64,000 nt of DNA from Onthomorpha sp937906975. Lineage in GTDB: Bacteria; Bacteroidota; Bacteroidia; Bacteroidales; P3. Positions 24,533 to 32,831 of the stretch are shown piece by piece; positions within the stretch are counted from its first letter, which is position 1, and each line of letters starts with the position of its first letter. The notes below the pieces were generated by a model. The model made no database searches. It was not told the origin of the DNA and saw only the letters and a list, made by a program, of their open reading frames with translations. Where the stretch lies: contig JAZLDH010000007.1 in the NCBI GenBank assembly GCA_045614605.1, positions 124,001-188,000 of the forward strand. The letters are read 5' to 3'. The position numbers and the translations under genes are program-made.

Positions 24533-26062
24533 TTATAAATTTAAAGGTTTAATGTTGTTGTGTATATAAGTGAAGAGATTATCTATGTGAATGCGTTCTT
24601 GTTGCATTGTATCTCTTTCTCTAACTGTAACGGTGTTGTCTTCCATTGTTTGAGAGTCTATTGTAACACAATAAGGTGTTCCTATTGCATCTTGACGTCT
24701 GTAACGTTTTCCAATAGCATCTTTTTCGTCATATTGAACTTGGAAGTCTTGTTTTAAGATATTCATAATCTCTCTTGCTTTTTCTGGCATTCCATCTTTC
24801 TTTACAAGTGGAAGAACCGCTGCTTTCACAGGTGCAAGCACTCTTGGAAGGGCTAAAACTACTCTTTCTGAACCGTCTTCAAGCTTTTCTTCTTTGTAAG
24901 CGTGAGAGAAAACTGCAAGGAATGTACGGTCTAATCCAATAGATGTTTCAATTACGTATGGAACATAGCTTTCGCCAAGTTCTGAATCGAAGTATTGTAG
25001 TTTTTTTCCTGAAAATTCTTGGTGGCGTTTTAAGTCAAAGTCTGTTCTTGAATGGATTCCTTCCAATTCTTTAAAGCCAAATGGAAATTCAAACTCAATA
25101 TCTGTTGCTGCATTGGCGTAGTGTGCAAGTTTTTCGTGGTCGTGATAACGATATTTTTCACTTGGTATTCCTAATGCAAGGTGCCATTTCATTCTTGTTT
25201 CTTTCCAGTATTCAAACCATTTGATTTCTTCTCCTGGACGAACAAAAAACTGCATCTCCATTTGCTCAAACTCTCTCATTCTAAAGATAAATTGTCTTGC
25301 AACAATCTCATTACGGAAGGCTTTTCCGATTTGTGCAATACCAAATGGCACTTTCATTCTACCTGTCTTTTGAACATTTAGGTAGTTTACAAATATTCCT
25401 TGTGCAGTCTCTGGTCTAAGATAGATTGTGTCTGCTTGTTCGCTAACCGATCCTACTTTTGTTGCAAACATTAGGTTGAATTGTCTTACGTCTGTCCAAT
25501 TTCTTGAACCCGATATAGGACAAACAATTCCAAGGTCTTCGATTAGAGTTTTAATTCCTGCAAGGTCGTTTGCTTCCATTAACTCTGCAAACTTTGTTTG
25601 TATCTCTTGCATTTTTGCTGTGTACTCTAATACTCTTGCGTTAGTGCTTACGAATTGTTCTCTATCGAAACTATCGCCAAAGCGTTTCTTTGCTTTTTCG
25701 CACTCTTTGTTTATCTTGTCTTCTATCTTTGCAATGTGTTCTTCAATCAAAACATCGGCACGATAACGCTTTTTTGAATCTTTGTTATCTATTAAAGGGT
25801 CGTTGAAAGCGTCCACATGCCCCGATGCTTTCCAAATAGTAGGGTGCATAAATATAGCAGAATCAATTCCAACTATGTTTTCGTGCATTTGTGTCATTGA
25901 TTTCCACCAATATTGTTTGATATTGTTTTTTAATTCCACACCGTTTTGACCATAGTCGTAAACAGCACTCATTCCATCGTATATTTCACTTGAAGGGAAT
26001 ATAAATCCGTATTCCTTAGCGTGAGATGTTATCTTTTTAAATAAGTCTTCGTTGTTTGCCAT
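24533..26062 (-). CDS. glyS: Glycine--tRNA ligase (alpha2 type)
   Basis: 509 aa, the homodimeric class II enzyme. It charges tRNA-Gly. Evidence: N-terminal FKKITSHAKEYGFIFPSSEIYDGMSAVYDYGQNGVELKNN, motif 2 QIGKAFRNEIVARQFIFRMREFEQME, motif 3 ETSIGLDRTFLAVFSHA, and the anticodon-binding domain VLAPVKAAVLPLVKKDG with QDAIGTPYCVTID at the end. Lies 21 bp downstream of rho on the same strand. Confidence 0.96.
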   Translation of the reverse strand: MANNEDLFKKITSHAKEYGFIFPSSEIYDGMSAVYDYGQNGVELKNNIKQYWWKSMTQMHENIVGIDSAIFMHPTIWKASGHVDAFNDPLIDNKDSKKRYRADVLIEEHIAKIEDKINKECEKAKKRFGDSFDREQFVSTNARVLEYTAKMQEIQTKFAELMEANDLAGIKTLIEDLGIVCPISGSRNWTDVRQFNLMFATKVGSVSEQADTIYLRPETAQGIFVNYLNVQKTGRMKVPFGIAQIGKAFRNEIVARQFIFRMREFEQMEMQFFVRPGEEIKWFEYWKETRMKWHLALGIPSEKYRYHDHEKLAHYANAATDIEFEFPFGFKELEGIHSRTDFDLKRHQEFSGKKLQYFDSELGESYVPYVIETSIGLDRTFLAVFSHAYKEEKLEDGSERVVLALPRVLAPVKAAVLPLVKKDGMPEKAREIMNILKQDFQVQYDEKDAIGKRYRRQDAIGTPYCVTIDSQTMEDNTVTVRERDTMQQERIHIDNLFTYIHNNIKPLNL

Positions 26063-26083
26063 TATTGTATTGTTATTTTTTTA

Positions 26084-27778
26084 TTATCCATTCATTCCCA
26101 AAAGGAACTCTTCATTTGTTTCTGTGTTTTTCATTCTACCTTTTATCAACTCCATTGCTTCTTGAGGTGTCATATCTGCAATGTGATTGCGAAGTATAAG
26201 CATTCTATCCCATATTACTTTGCTGTGAAGTAAGTCATCACGTCTTGTAGATGAAGCAACAAGGTCTATTGCAGGGTAGATACGTTTGTTAGCAAGCTTT
26301 CTGTCAAGTTGAAGCTCCATATTTCCTGTTCCTTTGAACTCTTCAAAAATCACTTCGTCCATCTTTGAGCCTGTTTCTGTAAGAGCTGTTGCAATGATTG
26401 TTAGAGAACCTCCATTTTCTATGTTTCTTGCTGCACCAAAGAAACGTTTTGGTTTTTGCAATGCGTTTGCTTCAACACCACCCGAAAGAACTTTTCCAGA
26501 GGCTGGTGCAACTGTGTTGTAAGCTCTTGCAAGTCTTGTTATAGAGTCAAGAACTATTACAACATCATGTCCACATTCTGTCATACGTTTTGCTTTTTCT
26601 AATACGATGTTTGCAATCTTTACATGTCTTTCAGCAGGTTCGTCAAATGTTGAGGCAATTACCTCTGCGTTTACTGTTCTTTGCATATCGGTTACTTCTT
26701 CTGGTCTTTCATCTATAAGAAGTACGATTAAATAAACCTCAGGGTGATTTGCCGCAATGGCGTTTGCAACTTCTTTAAGTAAGGTTGTTTTACCTGTCTT
26801 TGGAGGTGCAACAATCAAGGCACGTTGTCCTTTTCCTATTGGTGTGAAAAGGTCTATTATTCTTGTGGAAAGCGATTCCGCTGCGTGATGACAAAGTTCA
26901 AATTTCTCTTCTGGGAAAAGTGGGGTTAAGTAATCAAAAGGTATTCTATCTCTTACAAGTTCTGCTTGTTTGCCATTTACTTTTAAGGCTTTAACAAGTG
27001 GAAAATATTTTTCGCCATCTTTTGGTGGACGTATAGTTCCCTCAATAGTATCTCCTGTTTTTAAACCAAAGTATTTGATTTGTGATTGTGAAACGTAAAT
27101 ATCATCAGGAGAGTTTAAGTAATTGTAGTCAGAAGAACGTAAAAAGCCATATCCATCTGGCATTGTTTCCAAAACTCCTTCGGCTGTTACTAAGCCCTCT
27201 GTTTCAAAATTAAAAATAGGTTTCTTTTCTATAGGTGGTTCTTCCGCTATGATTTCTTTTTCTTCTTGGGTAGGAGTTTCGGTTGTTTGCTCTGTTTTTT
27301 CAAGTTCTAATTCCGCTTGCTTAACTTCTTGCTTTTTTATAATTTCTTCCTCTTTAACAACTTCTTTCTCCTTTTTTATAGGTTCAGATTTAGTTAATTT
27401 TACTGTCGGATTAAAATCTGGAATTACAACATCGTCTATTTGTGGAATTTCTGGAATGTCTGCAAGTTTCAAATCATTGATTATGATTTCATCTGACTTT
27501 ACGCTCTTTTGTTTCTTAGCTTTGATTGATTCGCTATTTTCTTTTTTGACATTGCTTTCCGCTATTGGTTTAGGTTTTATGCGAGCGCGAGTTTTGCGTT
27601 TTGGAGTTTCTTGTTTTTCTTCCGCAGGCTCTGAAACTTCTTTTTGAGCTTGAAAGTCCAAGATTTTATATATCAAATCTTGTGCACTTAAACGAGAAAC
27701 TTTCGTTAGACCTAATTCCTTAGCTGTTTGTTTTAGTTCATCTAATGACTGCTGTTCTAATTGAGTTTTACTATACAT
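26084..27778 (-). CDS. rho: Transcription termination factor Rho, Bacteroidota type with acidic N-terminal extension
   Basis: 564 aa, about 145 more than E. coli Rho. A SAP-like start (LEQQSLDELKQTAKELGLTKVS) is followed by a long Lys/Glu-rich, low-complexity linker (residues ~45-185), common in this phylum. The RNA-binding cold-shock-like domain is GVLETMPDGYGFLRSSDYNY; the ATPase core has P-loop APPKTGKTT near residue 328 and Walker B VVIVLDSITRLARAYN; the Q/R loops follow. Rho releases RNA polymerase from untranslated transcripts. It is first in the minus-strand run; no clear promoter box was picked out in the 157-bp gap. Confidence 0.96.
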   Translation of the reverse strand: MYSKTQLEQQSLDELKQTAKELGLTKVSRLSAQDLIYKILDFQAQKEVSEPAEEKQETPKRKTRARIKPKPIAESNVKKENSESIKAKKQKSVKSDEIIINDLKLADIPEIPQIDDVVIPDFNPTVKLTKSEPIKKEKEVVKEEEIIKKQEVKQAELELEKTEQTTETPTQEEKEIIAEEPPIEKKPIFNFETEGLVTAEGVLETMPDGYGFLRSSDYNYLNSPDDIYVSQSQIKYFGLKTGDTIEGTIRPPKDGEKYFPLVKALKVNGKQAELVRDRIPFDYLTPLFPEEKFELCHHAAESLSTRIIDLFTPIGKGQRALIVAPPKTGKTTLLKEVANAIAANHPEVYLIVLLIDERPEEVTDMQRTVNAEVIASTFDEPAERHVKIANIVLEKAKRMTECGHDVVIVLDSITRLARAYNTVAPASGKVLSGGVEANALQKPKRFFGAARNIENGGSLTIIATALTETGSKMDEVIFEEFKGTGNMELQLDRKLANKRIYPAIDLVASSTRRDDLLHSKVIWDRMLILRNHIADMTPQEAMELIKGRMKNTETNEEFLLGMNG

Positions 27779-27907
27779 AAATATTATTGCTAAACAAAAG
27801 CATTTTGAAATAATGCTTTCCTATATTTTTGATAAATGTTAAATAAGAATCTTGTGCAAAAGTAAAAAGATTTTTTTAAATTCCTAAGAAAAAAACGCAT
27901 TTTTTGA

Positions 27908-27915
27908 TATATTTG
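27908..27915 (+). promoter_or_regulatory. -7 box of the namZ-type gene
   Basis: TATATTTG, 20 bp before the ATG at 27936. Confidence 0.5.
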
Positions 27916-27935
27916 CACTATAAAAAACTTAAAAA

Positions 27936-29102
27936 ATGAAAAAACATACTTTTCTATTGCTTGTTTTGACTTTGTTATGCTTTACAGCAAGGGCTCAAAA
28001 CAAAGTAATCACAGGAGCAGAACGCTTTGAAGAATACCTTTGTTTGTTAAAAGGAAAAAAAGTTGCACTTTTAACCAATCAAACAGGCGTTGTACATAAT
28101 GCAAAAGGCGAATTAGTACATTTATTAGACACACTTCTTGCCTTAGATGTTAATGTTGTTAAGGTTTTTTCACCCGAACACGGATTTAGAGGTAACGTTG
28201 AAGCGGGTGGAGTGGTGAAAAATTCTGTGGATTCAAAGACAGGACTACCTATTGTTTCGCTTTACGGAAAAAATAAAAAGCCTACGCAAGAACAAATGAA
28301 AGATTGCGATGTGATTTTGTTTGATTTGCAAGATGTAGGTTGTAGGTTTTATACATATATTTCTACACTTCATTACGCAATGGAGGCTTGTGCGGAAAAT
28401 AATTGTAAGATAATAGTTTTGGATAGACCAAATCCTAATGATTATATTGATGGTCCTGTTTTAGAGCCTAAGTTTAAATCATTCGTTGGTATGCACACAA
28501 TTCCTGTTTTGCACGCAATGACAATAGGAGAGTATGCACAAATGATAAATGGCGAAGGGTGGTTAAAGGAAGGTGTTAAATGTGATTTGCAAGTGATAAA
28601 ACTTTTGAATTGGCATCACGATATGCAAGAAGCATATAAACTACCCGTAGCACCAAGTCCTAATTTACAAACACCAAAAGCCATCGAATTATATCCTTCT
28701 TTATGCTTTTTTGAAGGAACAAAAGTAAGCGTAGGACGAGGCACAGATACACCTTTTGAAATCATAGGTTGCCCAGAATTTACAGACACAACATTTTCCT
28801 TTACACCACGCGCAATCAAAGGAGTTAGCGACAATCCACCCTATAAAGGAGTGAAGTGTTATGGCCTGAAAGACTTGGAGATAAAAAGCAAAGAATTAAA
28901 TTTTTTTTTCTTAGGAATATTTTATGATTCCTTAGGAAAAAAATCAGATTTCTTTACATTATTTTTTGATAAACTTGCAGGCACAGATAAACTACGAAAA
29001 CAAATAGAAAGCGGTCTTAGTGAGCAAGAAATAAGGCTTAGTTGGCAAAAAGACATTGAAAAGTTTAAGAAAATAAGAGCGAAATACTTACTTTACGAAT
29101 AA
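27936..29102 (+). CDS. DUF1343 / NamZ-type exo-beta-N-acetylmuramidase
   Basis: 388 aa with a signal peptide (FLLLVLTLLCFTARAQ). The DUF1343 signature is complete: KKVALLTNQTGVV, VVKVFSPEHGFRGNVEAGG, VILFDLQDVGCRFYTYISTL, VLDRPNPN and AVAPSPNLQTP-like VAPSPNLQTPKAIELYPSLCFFEGTKVSVGRGTDTPFE. NamZ hydrolyses terminal N-acetylmuramic acid during peptidoglycan recycling; a periplasmic or secreted location is expected. Residues ~318-340 (LNFFFLGIFYDSLGKKSDFF) are encoded by DNA that carries four cores of the 21-bp motif, giving an FLG/SLG heptad. Expected catalytic residues appear intact. Confidence 0.85.
   Translation: MKKHTFLLLVLTLLCFTARAQNKVITGAERFEEYLCLLKGKKVALLTNQTGVVHNAKGELVHLLDTLLALDVNVVKVFSPEHGFRGNVEAGGVVKNSVDSKTGLPIVSLYGKNKKPTQEQMKDCDVILFDLQDVGCRFYTYISTLHYAMEACAENNCKIIVLDRPNPNDYIDGPVLEPKFKSFVGMHTIPVLHAMTIGEYAQMINGEGWLKEGVKCDLQVIKLLNWHHDMQEAYKLPVAPSPNLQTPKAIELYPSLCFFEGTKVSVGRGTDTPFEIIGCPEFTDTTFSFTPRAIKGVSDNPPYKGVKCYGLKDLEIKSKELNFFFLGIFYDSLGKKSDFFTLFFDKLAGTDKLRKQIESGLSEQEIRLSWQKDIEKFKKIRAKYLLYE
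28889..28956 (+). repeat. 21-bp phased array H inside the namZ-type coding sequence
   Basis: Cores at 28889 (CAAAG), 28910 (CTTAG), 28931 (CTTAG) and 28952 (CTTTA), each 21 bp apart and in frame (7 codons). A ten-T run precedes the second core. Confidence 0.6.
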
Positions 29103-29109
29103 AAATCCA

Positions 29110-29117
29110 TATATTTG
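29110..29117 (+). promoter_or_regulatory. -7 box of ffh
   Basis: TATATTTG starts 8 bp after the namZ-type stop codon and 22 bp before the ATG chosen for ffh. Confidence 0.5.
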
Positions 29118-29138
29118 CAAATTCAAAATAAAAAGACA

Positions 29139-30461
29139 ATGTTTGAGAATTTATCGGAGAAATTTGACAAAGCCTTTAAAATCATAAAAGGTAAAGGCAA
29201 AATAACAGAAATAAATATTGCAGAATCTTTAAAAGAGGTTCGCAAAGCCTTGATTGATGCTGACGTAAGCTATGCAATAGCAAAAGAATTTTGTGCAACA
29301 GTAAAAGAAAAAGCATTAGGACGTGATGTTTTGACCTCAGTAGAGCCAGGACAGTTAATGGTGAAAATCGTTCACGATGAGTTGGCCTCTTTAATGGGAG
29401 GAGAAGCACAAGGAGTTAATCTAAACGGAAATCCAGCCGTGATATTGATGTCAGGGTTGCAAGGTAGCGGTAAAACAACCTTCTCTGCAAAACTATCACA
29501 CTTTCTAAAAACAAAGAAAAACAAATCAGTGCTTTTAGTAGCCTGTGATGTATATAGACCAGCAGCGATAAACCAATTAAAAGTCTTAGGAGAGCAAATT
29601 GGAGTTGAAGTATTTGCAAAAGAAGATAGCAAAGACGCAGTTTCAATAGCAAAAGAAGCAATCACATACGCAAAGAGCAAATCAATAGGTGTAGTAATTG
29701 TCGATACAGCAGGGCGTTTGGCGGTTGATGAAGAAATGATGAACGAAATTTCTAACATCAAAAAAGCAATAAACCCAACAGAAACTCTTTTCGTTGTCGA
29801 TTCTATGACAGGACAAGACGCAGTCAATACAGCGAAAGCGTTCAACGATGTAATAGACTTTGACGGTGTAATTCTAACTAAGCTTGATGGTGATACAAGA
29901 GGCGGTGCTGCATTAACAATTAAGCACGTTGTCAATAAACCTATTAAGTTTGTTGGGTTAGGTGAAAAGATGAATGATTTAGATGTGTTCCACCCAGACC
30001 GTATGGCGAATAGAATTTTGGGAATGGGGGACATTGTTTCATTCGTTGAAAAAGCCCAAGAACAATATGACGAAGAACAAGCTCGCAAGATAAACAAAAG
30101 AATAAAATCTAACGAATTTGACTTTAACGACTTTTTATCTCAAATTGCCCAAATTAAGAAAATGGGTAATTTAAAAGACCTTGTAGGAATGATTCCAGGA
30201 ATGGGAAAAATGATGAAAGACGTTGAAATAGACAATGACGCATTCAAAGGAATTGAAGCAATCATTGGCTCAATGACTCCTTACGAAAGAAAGAACCCTA
30301 CAAAGATTGACACTTCAAGAAGACGTAGAATTGCAAAAGGAAGCGGTACTTCAATAGAAGAAGTAAACCGTTTGATGAAGCAATTTGAAGAAACAAGAAA
30401 AATGATGAAGATGATGAGTAGCGGAAAACTAAACGCTATGAGAAATATAAGAAGAAGATAG
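29139..30461 (+). CDS. ffh: Signal recognition particle GTPase Ffh
   Basis: 440 aa from the ATG at 29139; an upstream frame start at 29115 lies inside the promoter. The N domain begins MFENLSEKFDKAFKIIKGKG; G domain motifs are GLQGSGKTTFSAKLS, DVYRPAAINQL, IVDTAGRL and ILTKLDGDTRGG; the methionine-rich M domain has LVGMIPGMGKMM and RRRRIAKGSGTS. It binds signal sequences of nascent inner-membrane proteins with 4.5S RNA and FtsY. It is followed 4 bp later by folD, so the two are co-transcribed. The SRP RNA gene is not seen in this window. Confidence 0.96.
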   Translation: MFENLSEKFDKAFKIIKGKGKITEINIAESLKEVRKALIDADVSYAIAKEFCATVKEKALGRDVLTSVEPGQLMVKIVHDELASLMGGEAQGVNLNGNPAVILMSGLQGSGKTTFSAKLSHFLKTKKNKSVLLVACDVYRPAAINQLKVLGEQIGVEVFAKEDSKDAVSIAKEAITYAKSKSIGVVIVDTAGRLAVDEEMMNEISNIKKAINPTETLFVVDSMTGQDAVNTAKAFNDVIDFDGVILTKLDGDTRGGAALTIKHVVNKPIKFVGLGEKMNDLDVFHPDRMANRILGMGDIVSFVEKAQEQYDEEQARKINKRIKSNEFDFNDFLSQIAQIKKMGNLKDLVGMIPGMGKMMKDVEIDNDAFKGIEAIIGSMTPYERKNPTKIDTSRRRRIAKGSGTSIEEVNRLMKQFEETRKMMKMMSSGKLNAMRNIRRR

Positions 30462-30465
30462 ACTT

Positions 30466-31362
30466 ATGGAAAACACAAAACAACCAATTTTGATTGATGG
30501 CAGAATTGTTGCCAAAACAATTAAAGAAGAAATTAAAAAAGAAGTATCTGACTTATTAGATGCAGGAAAAAGAGCACCACATTTAGTTGCGGTAATCGTA
30601 GGAGAGGACGGAGCGAGCCTATCATACGTTGCAAGCAAAGAAAAACAATCAAAAGAAGTGGGCTTTACATCTTCAGTATATCGTTTTCCTGAAACAATAT
30701 CAGAGAAAGAACTTTTAGAAACATTAGACTTCTTAAACAATGACCCAGAAGTAGATGGCTATATAGTACAATTGCCATTACCAAAACATATATCAGAAAG
30801 AAAAGTTTTAGAATCAATCTCTCCAGCAAAAGACGTAGATGGTTTCCATCCAACAAACGAAGGAAGAATGATGATAGGCTTACCATCTTACATACCAGCA
30901 ACACCATACGGTATAAAGAAACTTTTAGATAGAAGCAACATAGAAACAGAAGGTAAACACTGCGTAGTTTTAGGACGTAGCAACATAGTAGGTACACCGA
31001 TTTCAATTCTTATGAGTCGTAACTCAAAGAAAGCAAACTGCACCGTAACAATGTGCCACTCTAAAACACAAAACCTAAAAGAAATATGCCTTCAAGCAGA
31101 CATTATAATCGTAGCCATAGGCAAACCAGAATTTCTTACAGCCGATATGGTAAAAGAAGGAGCAGTAATAGTAGATGTTGGAATACATAGAGTACCAGCA
31201 GATAACGAAAAAGGCTACAAAATAATAGGTGATGTAAAGTATGATGAAGTAGCACCAAAATGCTCAGCCATTACTCCAGTACCAGGAGGCGTTGGACCAA
31301 TGACAATAGTTGCACTTTTAGACAACACACTAAAAGCATACAAACACGAAATTTACGAATAA
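30466..31362 (+). CDS. folD: Bifunctional methylenetetrahydrofolate dehydrogenase/cyclohydrolase
   Basis: 298 aa. Signature segments: LVAVIVGEDGASLSYVASKEKQSKEVG (with the Tyr and Lys of the active site), DGYIVQLPLPKHISERKVLE, PAKDVDGFHPTNEGRM, TPYGIKKLLDRS, VVLGRSNIVGTPISILM and TPVPGGVGPMTIVALLDNT. It interconverts 5,10-methylene-, methenyl- and 10-formyl-tetrahydrofolate in the cytosol using NADP+. It lies between ffh and a deacetylase gene in one plus-strand operon with gaps of 4 and 6 bp. Confidence 0.96.
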   Translation: MENTKQPILIDGRIVAKTIKEEIKKEVSDLLDAGKRAPHLVAVIVGEDGASLSYVASKEKQSKEVGFTSSVYRFPETISEKELLETLDFLNNDPEVDGYIVQLPLPKHISERKVLESISPAKDVDGFHPTNEGRMMIGLPSYIPATPYGIKKLLDRSNIETEGKHCVVLGRSNIVGTPISILMSRNSKKANCTVTMCHSKTQNLKEICLQADIIIVAIGKPEFLTADMVKEGAVIVDVGIHRVPADNEKGYKIIGDVKYDEVAPKCSAITPVPGGVGPMTIVALLDNTLKAYKHEIYE

Positions 31363-31368
31363 GAGTTA

Positions 31369-32202
31369 ATGACTCAAAGGATATTTACAGTAGATTTTGA
31401 AGGAGAGGGTAAAATACTCGGTTCTGAACAATACTATGTGCCAGTTAGAGAAGGCGCATTAGAGAAAAACTTGGAGAAGATGTTTTCTATCATAGAGAAT
31501 ACGAAAACTTCTCCAAGTTTTTTCGTACTTGCCTCCACCGCTGAAAAGTATCCTAATATAGTTAAAAGAATAGCAGAAAAATATGACATAGGAACACATT
31601 CCTATAACCATACCCTTGTAAACACACAAACAATCAAAGAATTTTCAGACGACCTGAAAAAATCCATAGACACAATAGAGCAAATAACAGGAAAGAAAGT
31701 AAACAAATACAGAAGTCCTGGATTTTCACTTTCAAGTCCTGAATACATGGAACAACTAATAGAAAACGGAATAGAAATAGATTGTTCACTTGCCTCAACA
31801 AATCATTTCTACGGACAAAAGACCACAAACCTACAAACCCCACATAGAATACAATTACAAAACGGAATAATCAAAGAATTCCCAATAACAACCTTCAAAT
31901 GCTTGTGGAAAAACATAGGCTTTACAGGAGGAGGATATTTTCGCTTATTTCCTTACCCTATGATAAAGCACTCTACAAAGAATCAACCATATACAATGGC
32001 CTATATCCATGTAAGCGATATTGATTCAAACAAAACAAAAATAAAAGGCTTGCCATACTTTGTGCAGTTTCGCCGTCTTGTAGGCACAAAAGGAGCAGAG
32101 AAAAAACTAATAAAGTGGCTAAATGATTTTTCTTTTGTAGATGTAAACACCGCAAACGAAGAAATAAATTGGGACAAGCAACCGATAATCAAGTTATATT
32201 AA
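31369..32202 (+). CDS. Polysaccharide deacetylase (NodB) family protein
   Basis: 277 aa, no signal peptide. The NodB-type motifs are FTVDFEGEG (motif 1, with the usual second Asp replaced by Glu), GTHSYNHTLV (metal-binding His-x3-His) and YRSPGFSLS (motif 3). The Asp/Glu change is seen in DUF3473-type XrtA-linked deacetylases, which also start with 'FTVDVEDWF'. These enzymes remove N-acetyl groups from sugars in exopolysaccharide or peptidoglycan precursors. It is the last gene of the ffh-folD operon; a terminator hairpin follows 10 bp later. Confidence 0.75.
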   Translation: MTQRIFTVDFEGEGKILGSEQYYVPVREGALEKNLEKMFSIIENTKTSPSFFVLASTAEKYPNIVKRIAEKYDIGTHSYNHTLVNTQTIKEFSDDLKKSIDTIEQITGKKVNKYRSPGFSLSSPEYMEQLIENGIEIDCSLASTNHFYGQKTTNLQTPHRIQLQNGIIKEFPITTFKCLWKNIGFTGGGYFRLFPYPMIKHSTKNQPYTMAYIHVSDIDSNKTKIKGLPYFVQFRRLVGTKGAEKKLIKWLNDFSFVDVNTANEEINWDKQPIIKLY

Positions 32203-32210
32203 AATAAAAA

Positions 32211-32238
32211 AGGGAGGAATTAAGCCTCCTTTTTTTTT
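32211..32238 (+). terminator. Terminator after the deacetylase gene
   Basis: GGAGG (32213-32217) pairs with CCTCC (32225-32229), with flanking A and T tracts extending the stem, then nine T that run into array I. Confidence 0.7.
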
Positions 32239-32327
32239 CTTTGCTTTTTCAAATTTTTTCTTAGCTTTTTTGAATTTTTTCTTAGCTTTTTTAAATTTTT
32301 TCTTAGGATTTTTTTTCAAAGACTTTG
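32239..32327 (+). repeat. 21-bp phased CTTTG/CTTAG array I
   Basis: Cores at 32239 (CTTTG), 32260, 32281, 32302 (CTTAG) and 32323 (CTTTG): five cores at exactly 21-bp spacing. It shares spacer order with array F. This is the first part of the gene-free stretch 32203-32831. Confidence 0.88.
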
Positions 32328-32337
32328 TTTCCGTTTT

Positions 32338-32418
32338 TTATCCTCCGTTGGTAAAGTTTTATCCTCGGAGGATAATTTGTTACCATCGGAGAGTAATAGT
32401 GTTACTATCGGAGCAAAA
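32338..32418 (+). promoter_or_regulatory. Four phased 17-bp dyads (putative operator array)
   Basis: Related 17-mers start at 32338 (TTATCCTCCGTTGGTAA), 32359 (TTATCCTCGGAGGATAA, a perfect palindrome), 32380 (TTACCATCGGAGAGTAA) and 32402 (TTACTATCGGAGCAAAA, right half decayed). Starts are 21, 21 and 22 bp apart, i.e. two helical turns, so all would face the same side of the DNA. The array ends about 27 bp before the -33 element at 32446, a place where an activator could act. Confidence 0.65.
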
Positions 32419-32445
32419 TTTTCTAAAACAAAGCAAGGACTTTTT

Positions 32446-32475
32446 TTGTCGTTATTAAAAAATGTTTTACCTTTG
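32446..32475 (+). promoter_or_regulatory. Duplicated canonical promoter, copy 2
   Basis: TTG at 32446-32448, 19-bp spacer, TACCTTTG at 32468-32475. Differs from the copy at 23417 by one base over the shared ~40 bp. It points into the structured-RNA region and the membrane-protein/WD40 genes. Confidence 0.75.
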
Positions 32476-32556
32476 TGGGCAGAAATTTAAAACTAAAAAA
32501 AGGAGGACTAAAAGGAGCAAAAGAAAGACTATAATTTAGACTTAGTATTTTAATAC

Positions 32557-32737
32557 GACATAAAAAGCGTTTTTGCTTATACTTTGAGGTGTGAAATCCG
32601 CAAAATTTCATAAAAATCATTGGATAGATAAGCCGAAAACGCTCACGAGTAATATCGTGGGCTTTTCTTATTCCAATGATTAGGTAATTGCGGAACCTCA
32701 CACTTTGATAAGAAAAAAGTCCCACGTTTTTTATGCC
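32557..32737 (+). ncRNA. Candidate rod-like structured RNA, 6S RNA-like
   Basis: The ~180-nt stretch folds on paper into one long irregular duplex. From outside in: CATAAAAA (32559) with TTTTTATG (32728-32735), TTTTT (32570) with AAAAA (~32713-32717), CTTAT (32576) with ATAAG (32708), TGTG (32590) with CACA (32699), CCGCAA (32598) with TTGCGG (32688), a large bubble, ATCATTGGA (32616) with TCCAATGAT (32672), AGCC (32631) with GGCT (32660) and an apical CACGA/TCGTG hairpin (32644/32655). A ~180-nt rod with a closing stem, a central bubble and a U-rich end is the design of 6S RNA. It has no coding frame worth keeping. Other possibilities are a long leader element or another Bacteroidales RNA family. 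Confidence 0.5.
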
Positions 32738-32831
32738 TTTAAGTCAAACTTTCAGAACAACATATCGCCTTTTGGGACTTAGGTGAAAAAGAAAAACAAA
32801 ATCAATTTAATAATTTTAAAATTTAAAAGAA

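Noticed and set aside
32239..32412. CRISPR array
   Set aside because: Units of 21-22 bp with no distinct unique spacers of 30+ bp and no cas genes.
32423..32725. A 100-aa minus-strand frame opposite the structured RNA
   Set aside because: Low-complexity composition, no promoter or start context, and it runs across the inverted repeats that explain the sequence.
32557..32737. tmRNA, RNase P RNA or SRP RNA
   Set aside because: No tRNA-like ends or peptide tag frame, no RNase P core motifs (GAGGAAAGTC, ACAGAA), no GGAA-type SRP loop.
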